DNA of 64,000 nucleotides, from NCBI RefSeq assembly GCF_001598235.1, contig NZ_BCYO01000004.1, forward strand, positions 1 through 64,000, given 5' to 3'. The notes beneath the pieces are model-generated. The model ran no database searches and was not told the origin of the DNA. It saw only the letters and a list, made by a program, of their open reading frames with translations. Positions 59,902 to 64,000 of this stretch are shown piece after piece (positions within the stretch are counted from its first letter, which is position 1; the number at the start of each line of letters is the position of its first letter). The position numbers and the translations under genes were made by a program. The stretch is from Polaromonas jejuensis NBRC 106434. GTDB lineage: Bacteria; Pseudomonadota; Gammaproteobacteria; Burkholderiales; Burkholderiaceae_C.

Positions 59902-60674
59902 AGCCAGCTGGTATTTCTTCCACCCCGGTTGTTGCCGGCGACTTTGCCGCCGTGGATGCCTCGGGCAGCGTGTTTGCCCATCCCGTCAATCCGGTGGACC
60001 ACGCGATAGAAAGCCGCCAGTCCATGCGCGAGTTCCTGCCGGCGCCGGTACCCCGCGCCACCATAGAGCATCTGCTGGAAGTCGCCAGCCGCGCGCCCTC
60101 GGGCACCAACACCCAGCCCTGGAAGGCCTATGTGCTGCAGGGCGCCAGCAAGGAGCGCCTGGTCGAAAAAGTCTGCCGGGCCCACGATGCCTTGCGCGCC
60201 AACCCCGAACTGGCCGCCGAGTACAAAGAGGAATACGACTATTACCCTGAAAAATGGGTATCCCCCTACATAGACCGGCGCCGTGAAAACGGCTGGGGCC
60301 TGTACGGCCTGCTGGGCATCACCAAAGGCGACAAGGACAAGATGCATGCGCAGCACCAGCGCAATTTCCGCTTCTTCGATGCGCCGGTGGGCCTGATGTT
60401 CACGCTGGACCGGGTCATGGGCCGCGGCAGCCTGCTGGACTACGGCGCCTTCCTGCAAAACTTTATGGTCGCCGCGCGCGGCCATGGCCTGCACACCTGC
60501 CCGCAGGCGGCGTGGAACGGCTTTGCCAAAATCATCCTGCCGCATATCGGCGCCGCCGGCAACGAGATGCTGGTCTGCGGCATGTCGCTGGGTTATGCCG
60601 ACGAAGCAGCGCTGGTCAACACCTTTCGCACGCCGCGTATAGCGGCTTCCGAATTCACGACCTGGCTAGATTGA
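59898..60674 (+). CDS. Nitroreductase family flavoprotein
   Basis: A 258-residue FMN oxidoreductase: [38 protein letters not shown] (FMN phosphate and ring binding) and the C-terminal [21 protein letters not shown] 59898 lies in the ATGA overlap with the thioesterase. Natural substrate unknown; linkage to thioesterase and the branched-chain-type transporter suggests aromatic or acyl metabolism. Confidence 0.9.
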   Translation: MKPAGISSTPVVAGDFAAVDASGSVFAHPVNPVDHAIESRQSMREFLPAPVPRATIEHLLEVASRAPSGTNTQPWKAYVLQGASKERLVEKVCRAHDALRANPELAAEYKEEYDYYPEKWVSPYIDRRRENGWGLYGLLGITKGDKDKMHAQHQRNFRFFDAPVGLMFTLDRVMGRGSLLDYGAFLQNFMVAARGHGLHTCPQAAWNGFAKIILPHIGAAGNEMLVCGMSLGYADEAALVNTFRTPRIAASEFTTWLD

Positions 60675-60678
60675 ACGC

Positions 60679-62565
60679 GTGACCTTTTCCCTTGTCCAGC
60701 TTCTGGGCGGGCTGTCTTACGCCACCACGCTGTTCCTGATGGCGGCGGGGCTGACGCTGATCTTCGGTGTCACGCGCATCGTCAATTTCGCGCATGGCAG
60801 TTTCTTCATGCTGGGCGCGCTGTTCACGGCGCACTGGGTCACCGACTGGTTTCCGGCCTGGGGCGAGAGCGGGCCGTTGTACCTGCTTGCTATTTTTTTG
60901 GGAGCTGTCTGCGCAGGACTGGCGGGCGCTGTGGCCGAATTCTTTCTGCTGCGGCGAATGGCCGGCGCGCCCGAGCTGTACCAGCTGGTGGCGACCTTCG
61001 GTCTGACCCTGGCGATGCATGACGCGATGCAGTGGGGCTTTGGCCCCGACGAGGTGTTTGCGCCGCGTTTTCCGGGGCTCAAGGGCTCGCTGCCTGTCGG
61101 TGACGAGTTCTTTCCGGTCTACCAGCTGGTGATGATCGGGCTGGGCCCGCTGGTCTGGCTGGGGCTGCACCTGCTGCTGCGCAAGTCTCTGTTTGGCCGG
61201 CGCCTGCGCGCCGCCACGCAAGACCGCGGCATGCTGGCGGCGCTGGGCGTGAATCCCAAGCCGCTGATGCTGGGCGCCGTGGTGCTGGGCTGCGCGCTGG
61301 CGGGTCTGGGCGGTGCCTTGCAGTTGCCGCGCGAGCCGGCGCATCTGCAGATGGACATGAATGTAATCGTGGAGACCTTTGTGGTGGTCGTCACGGGCGG
61401 TTTGGGCAGCATAGGCGGCGCCTTTGTCGCGGCCTTGCTGATAGGCCTGGTCCATGCCTTTGGCATCAGCCTGTTTCCACAGGCCACCCTGGTGCTGGTG
61501 TTTCTGACCATGGCGGTGGTGCTGGTGTTCAGGCCGCAGGGGCTCAATGGCCTGCCCGCCGCCGCACTGCAAGGTCCGCGCGAAGCGGCGCAGAAATTTC
61601 GTGGCCTGCGCCTGGGCTGGGCGTGGCTCGCCTGCATGGCCCTGGCGATGCTGCTGCTGGCCGGCGCGGCCTGGTGGGGCGGGCCTTACTGGCAAACGCT
61701 GGCGGCCGACGCGCTGATCTTGATGCTCTTCGGCATCAGCCTGCAGGCCATGATGGCTTTGGGGGGCCTGGTCAGTTTTGGCCATGCGGCTTTTTTTGCG
61801 CTGGGCGGCTACGGCGCCGCGCTGTCGCACAGCCTGTGGGGCGCCTCGCTGCCGCTCGCGCTGGCCGCGGGTTGCGCGGCCGCGCTGGCGGTGGCGGCGG
61901 TGTTTGGCGCGGCGGTGGTGCGCAGCAGCGGGGTCTACCTGGCCATGCTGTCGCTGGCCCTGGCGCAGGTGATCTGGGCCGGTGCGACCCAGTGGGTCAG
62001 CCTCACGGGCGGCGACAACGGCCTGATTGGCCTCACGCTGGTGAGCGAGGAGGGCCGGCCGCTTTTTTATGCGCTGCTGGTGCTGCTGGCGCTGCTGGCC
62101 GTGCTGGCGCTGCGCTGGCTGGGCCGCTCGGTCCTGGGCGCGGCCTTGCAGGCCGGGCGTGACGCGCCCCTGCGTGCGGCGGCTTCCGGCCTGTCAGTGG
62201 GCTGGCTCAAGTACCGGGTTTTTGTCGAAAGTGCGGTGCTGGCTGGGCTGGCGGGCGGCCTGTTTGCCGCGCACAAGGGCAATGTCTTTCCGTCCATGGC
62301 GGCCGTCTCGACTTCTGTGGATGCCTTGCTGGTGGTGCTGCTCGGCGGCGTGCACCAGCTCTGGGGGGCGGTGGTGGGCAGCGCCGTGCTGAGCTATCTG
62401 GGGGCCGAACTGGGCCGCGAGGTGACTTACTGGCGCGGCCTGCTGGGCCTGTTCATCATGCTCATCATGGTGGCTTCGCCGTCCGGTCTGCTGGGCCTGC
62501 TGTCCCGCGTCGGCCGGTCGCGCCCGGCGGCCCCTGGCGCCGCTGCGCCACAGGGAGGGCGCTGA
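60679..62565 (+). CDS. Fused LivH-LivM branched-chain-type ABC permease
   Basis: A 628-residue protein: a LivH-like half (~1-300; GLTLIFGVTRIVNFAHGSFF, VTGGLGSIGGAFVAALLIG) joined to a LivM-like half (~310-600; MALGGLVSFGHAAFFALGGY, GVYLAMLSLALAQ, LLGGVHQLWGAVVGSAVL). Such fusions occur in Burkholderiales. Start GTG 60679, five bases after the nitroreductase stop. It uses the two ATPases that follow. No receptor gene is in the window, so the substrate is open: branched-chain amino acids, urea-like or aromatic acids. Confidence 0.93.
   Translation: MTFSLVQLLGGLSYATTLFLMAAGLTLIFGVTRIVNFAHGSFFMLGALFTAHWVTDWFPAWGESGPLYLLAIFLGAVCAGLAGAVAEFFLLRRMAGAPELYQLVATFGLTLAMHDAMQWGFGPDEVFAPRFPGLKGSLPVGDEFFPVYQLVMIGLGPLVWLGLHLLLRKSLFGRRLRAATQDRGMLAALGVNPKPLMLGAVVLGCALAGLGGALQLPREPAHLQMDMNVIVETFVVVVTGGLGSIGGAFVAALLIGLVHAFGISLFPQATLVLVFLTMAVVLVFRPQGLNGLPAAALQGPREAAQKFRGLRLGWAWLACMALAMLLLAGAAWWGGPYWQTLAADALILMLFGISLQAMMALGGLVSFGHAAFFALGGYGAALSHSLWGASLPLALAAGCAAALAVAAVFGAAVVRSSGVYLAMLSLALAQVIWAGATQWVSLTGGDNGLIGLTLVSEEGRPLFYALLVLLALLAVLALRWLGRSVLGAALQAGRDAPLRAAASGLSVGWLKYRVFVESAVLAGLAGGLFAAHKGNVFPSMAAVSTSVDALLVVLLGGVHQLWGAVVGSAVLSYLGAELGREVTYWRGLLGLFIMLIMVASPSGLLGLLSRVGRSRPAAPGAAAPQGGR
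60885..60942 (+). repeat. Repeat-like segment inside the fused permease gene
   Basis: TTGCTATTTTTTTGGGAGCTG, read in blocks TTGCTATTTTTTTGGG and AGCTGTCTGCGCAGG, then CTGGCGGGCGCTGTGGCCGAATT, matches reference copy 9 over most positions. It encodes part of a membrane helix (LAIFLGAVCAGLAG), so chance similarity is possible. Confidence 0.45.
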
Positions 62566-63311
62566 TGCTGAAGGTTCAGGAGGTGGTCAAGCATTTCGGC
62601 GGCATCCACGCGGTGGATGGCGTGAGCTTTGAGGTCTCGCCAGGCGAGTGCGTGGCGCTGATAGGCCCCAACGGTGCCGGCAAGTCCACCTGCTTTGCCT
62701 GCATTGCGGGCCAGTATCCGCTCACGGCCGGCCATATTCTGTGGCAGGGCCAGCCCCTGGAAAAGCTGGCGCCGGCAGCCCATTTGCGGCACGGCGTGGC
62801 ACGTACCTTTCAGGTGGCGCAAGTCTTTGAGGCGCTCACGGTGCTACAAAATGTGCAGCTGGCGGCGCAGGCCAGCCGGGGGCTACGGGCTATTTCAGCC
62901 TTTAAATTGCTGGATGCGCAGGCGCGCGAGCCGGCCCATGCGCTGCTCGAGAAAACCGGCTTGCAGGCGCTGGCGGATCAAGACGCGCTGAGCTTGCCCT
63001 ATGGCGCCAAGAAGCGGCTGGAGCTGGCCATGGCCCTGGCGGCCAGCCCGCAGTTGCTGCTGCTGGACGAACCGGCGGCCGGGCTGGCCGAGCAGGAGCG
63101 CGCCAGCCTGATGCAGCTGGTCAGGCAGCTGGCAGGGCAGGGCATGGCCGTGCTCTACACCGAACACAACATGGACGCCGTGGCCGGCGTGGCCGACCGC
63201 GTGCTGGTGCTGATTGAAGGGCGGCTGGCGGCGCAGGGCTCGTTTGAAGCCATCTCGCGCGACGCCACGGTGCGCAGGCGCTATCTGGGCGAAGGGGCGG
63301 CGCATGCTTGA
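62565..63311 (+). CDS. livG: Branched-chain-type ABC transporter ATPase LivG
   Basis: A 248-residue ATPase: Walker A GPNGAGKSTCFACI, the LivG pattern GVARTFQVAQVFEALTV, signature LPYGAKKRLELAMAL, Walker B LLLDEPAAGLAEQE, and His switch TEHNMDAV. Its ATG shares a base with the permease stop. Pairs with LivF. Confidence 0.95.
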   Translation: MLKVQEVVKHFGGIHAVDGVSFEVSPGECVALIGPNGAGKSTCFACIAGQYPLTAGHILWQGQPLEKLAPAAHLRHGVARTFQVAQVFEALTVLQNVQLAAQASRGLRAISAFKLLDAQAREPAHALLEKTGLQALADQDALSLPYGAKKRLELAMALAASPQLLLLDEPAAGLAEQERASLMQLVRQLAGQGMAVLYTEHNMDAVAGVADRVLVLIEGRLAAQGSFEAISRDATVRRRYLGEGAAHA

Positions 63312-63957
63312 AGTCGAAAAGCTCAACGCCTTTTACGGCCCGGCGCAGGCCTTGTTCGACGTGTCGCTGCGAATCGGGCCGGGCGAACTGGTGGTGCTGC
63401 AAGGCCTGAACGGCGCCGGCAAGTCCACCCTGCTCAAGGCGCTGATGGGGCTGGAGCTGCGCGCCGAAGGCCGCATCCGCTACCAGGCCGCGGGCGGCGC
63501 AGCGGCCATTGAACACTGGGAAACCCACCGGCGCGCGCGCGCCGGCCTGGGCTATGTGGCCGAAGACCGCCGGCTGTTCAGCGCGCTCACGGTGCGCGAA
63601 AACCTGCTGGTGGCGGCCGGCCGGGATGCCGCGCAGCGCGAGGCCAGGGTGCTGGATATGTTTCCCGTGCTCAAGGCCCTGCTGAAGCGGCCGGCGGCCC
63701 ACATGAGCGGTGGCGAGCAGCAGATGCTGGCCATTGCCCGCACCTTGATGACCCATCCCCGCGTCCTGCTGCTCGATGAGCCTTGCGAAGGCATTGCGCC
63801 GGTGCTGGTGGAGTCCATCCGCGATGCCTTGCTGTCGCTCAAGCGCGAAGGCCTGGCCATGCTGGTGGTCGAGCAAAATCAGACGCTGGCCGCGCGTGCC
63901 GACCGCTTGCTGTGGCTGGTTGCGGGTAAAGTCAGGGGTTCGAGAGAAAGCCCGTAA
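63304..63957 (+). CDS. livF: Branched-chain-type ABC transporter ATPase LivF
   Basis: A 217-residue ATPase, slightly shorter than the usual ~235. LNAFYGPAQALFDVSL, Walker A GLNGAGKSTLLKAL, GLGYVAEDRRLFSALTV, signature MSGGEQQMLAIARTL and LLLDEPCEGIAP. ATG 63304 overlaps the livG end by eight bases. Its C-terminus ends soon after the last strand. A receptor gene may lie to the right of the window. Confidence 0.95.
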   Translation: MLEVEKLNAFYGPAQALFDVSLRIGPGELVVLQGLNGAGKSTLLKALMGLELRAEGRIRYQAAGGAAAIEHWETHRRARAGLGYVAEDRRLFSALTVRENLLVAAGRDAAQREARVLDMFPVLKALLKRPAAHMSGGEQQMLAIARTLMTHPRVLLLDEPCEGIAPVLVESIRDALLSLKREGLAMLVVEQNQTLAARADRLLWLVAGKVRGSRESP

Positions 63958-64000
63958 TTAATTTTCACGGTGCTGCGTTTTATTCGATTTTCATTTCATT

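Noticed and set aside
62860..62930. Repeat-like AT-richer stretch in livG
   Set aside because: Only short stretches match the repeat blocks and the order is unclear; treated as chance.

Overview
The window is GC-rich betaproteobacterial DNA, almost certainly from the family Comamonadaceae. Supports are a Comamonadaceae-type ~60-bp dispersed repeat (copies in many gene gaps), several orphan Bug-type tripartite tricarboxylate receptors, sigma-54 PrpR, and the dnaG-rpoD and grpE-dnaK-dnaJ blocks. The TRAP solute receptor at 31201 resembles, from memory, the Polaromonas sp. JS666 protein Bpro_3107 crystallised with glucuronate/galacturonate, so Polaromonas is my best guess. This is ordinary chromosome: I see no rRNA, tRNA, phage, transposase, CRISPR or plasmid functions.

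Layout. 1-4484: end of etfA, acyl-CoA dehydrogenase, nitronate monooxygenase-like flavoprotein, acyltransferase-3. 4546-7040: two small reverse genes, then a radical-SAM gene of the SPL/PA0069 type behind a textbook LexA box, then a small secreted protein. 7280-9205: remnant of an amino-acid permease abutting a SorAB-like sulfite dehydrogenase operon whose cytochrome signal peptide carries an in-frame repeat insertion. 9564-15130: a propionate/2-methylcitrate locus, PrpR divergent from a sigma-54 operon Bug receptor-prpB-prpD with no prpC. 15219-20725: cystine-type ABC permease and receptor, phosphoethanolamine transferase, glutathione-dependent formaldehyde pathway (frmA, fghA). 21016-24906: dnaJ, dnaK, grpE (reverse) with a sigma-32-like promoter.

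25386-39876: a HxlR regulator, a Gfo/Idh/MocA oxidoreductase with Bug receptor, and then a hexuronate oxidation cluster. It holds an FCD GntR regulator, uronate dehydrogenase, aldarolactonase, TRAP transporter DctPQM, galactarate dehydratase, GarL aldolase, GarR reductase, a third Bug receptor and an aldose epimerase. A decayed N-terminal fragment of glucarate dehydratase (28075-28251) lies at its left edge. Together the genes would take galacturonate or glucuronate through the aldarate to pyruvate and glycerate.

39931-64000: DUF3299 protein, M20 peptidase, rpoD, dnaG, gamma-glutamyltransferase divergent from a LysR regulator, a complete AapJQMP-type amino-acid ABC operon, an SDR behind a LiuR-like operator, an iron receptor behind a Fur-like box, a patatin lipoprotein, a phasin with two PhaR-like sites, an HDAC-family protein, a thioesterase-nitroreductase pair and a branched-chain-type ABC transporter with a fused LivH-LivM permease.

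The most interesting things are not a new machine but layers in the gaps: SOS control of a radical-SAM protein, gene remnants (permease, gudD, acyl-CoA ligase, possibly speD), a repeat family that also occurs inside reading frames, and a prp operon that may import rather than make 2-methylcitrate. Starts were chosen by reading ribosome-binding sites and N-termini; all family assignments are by eye.
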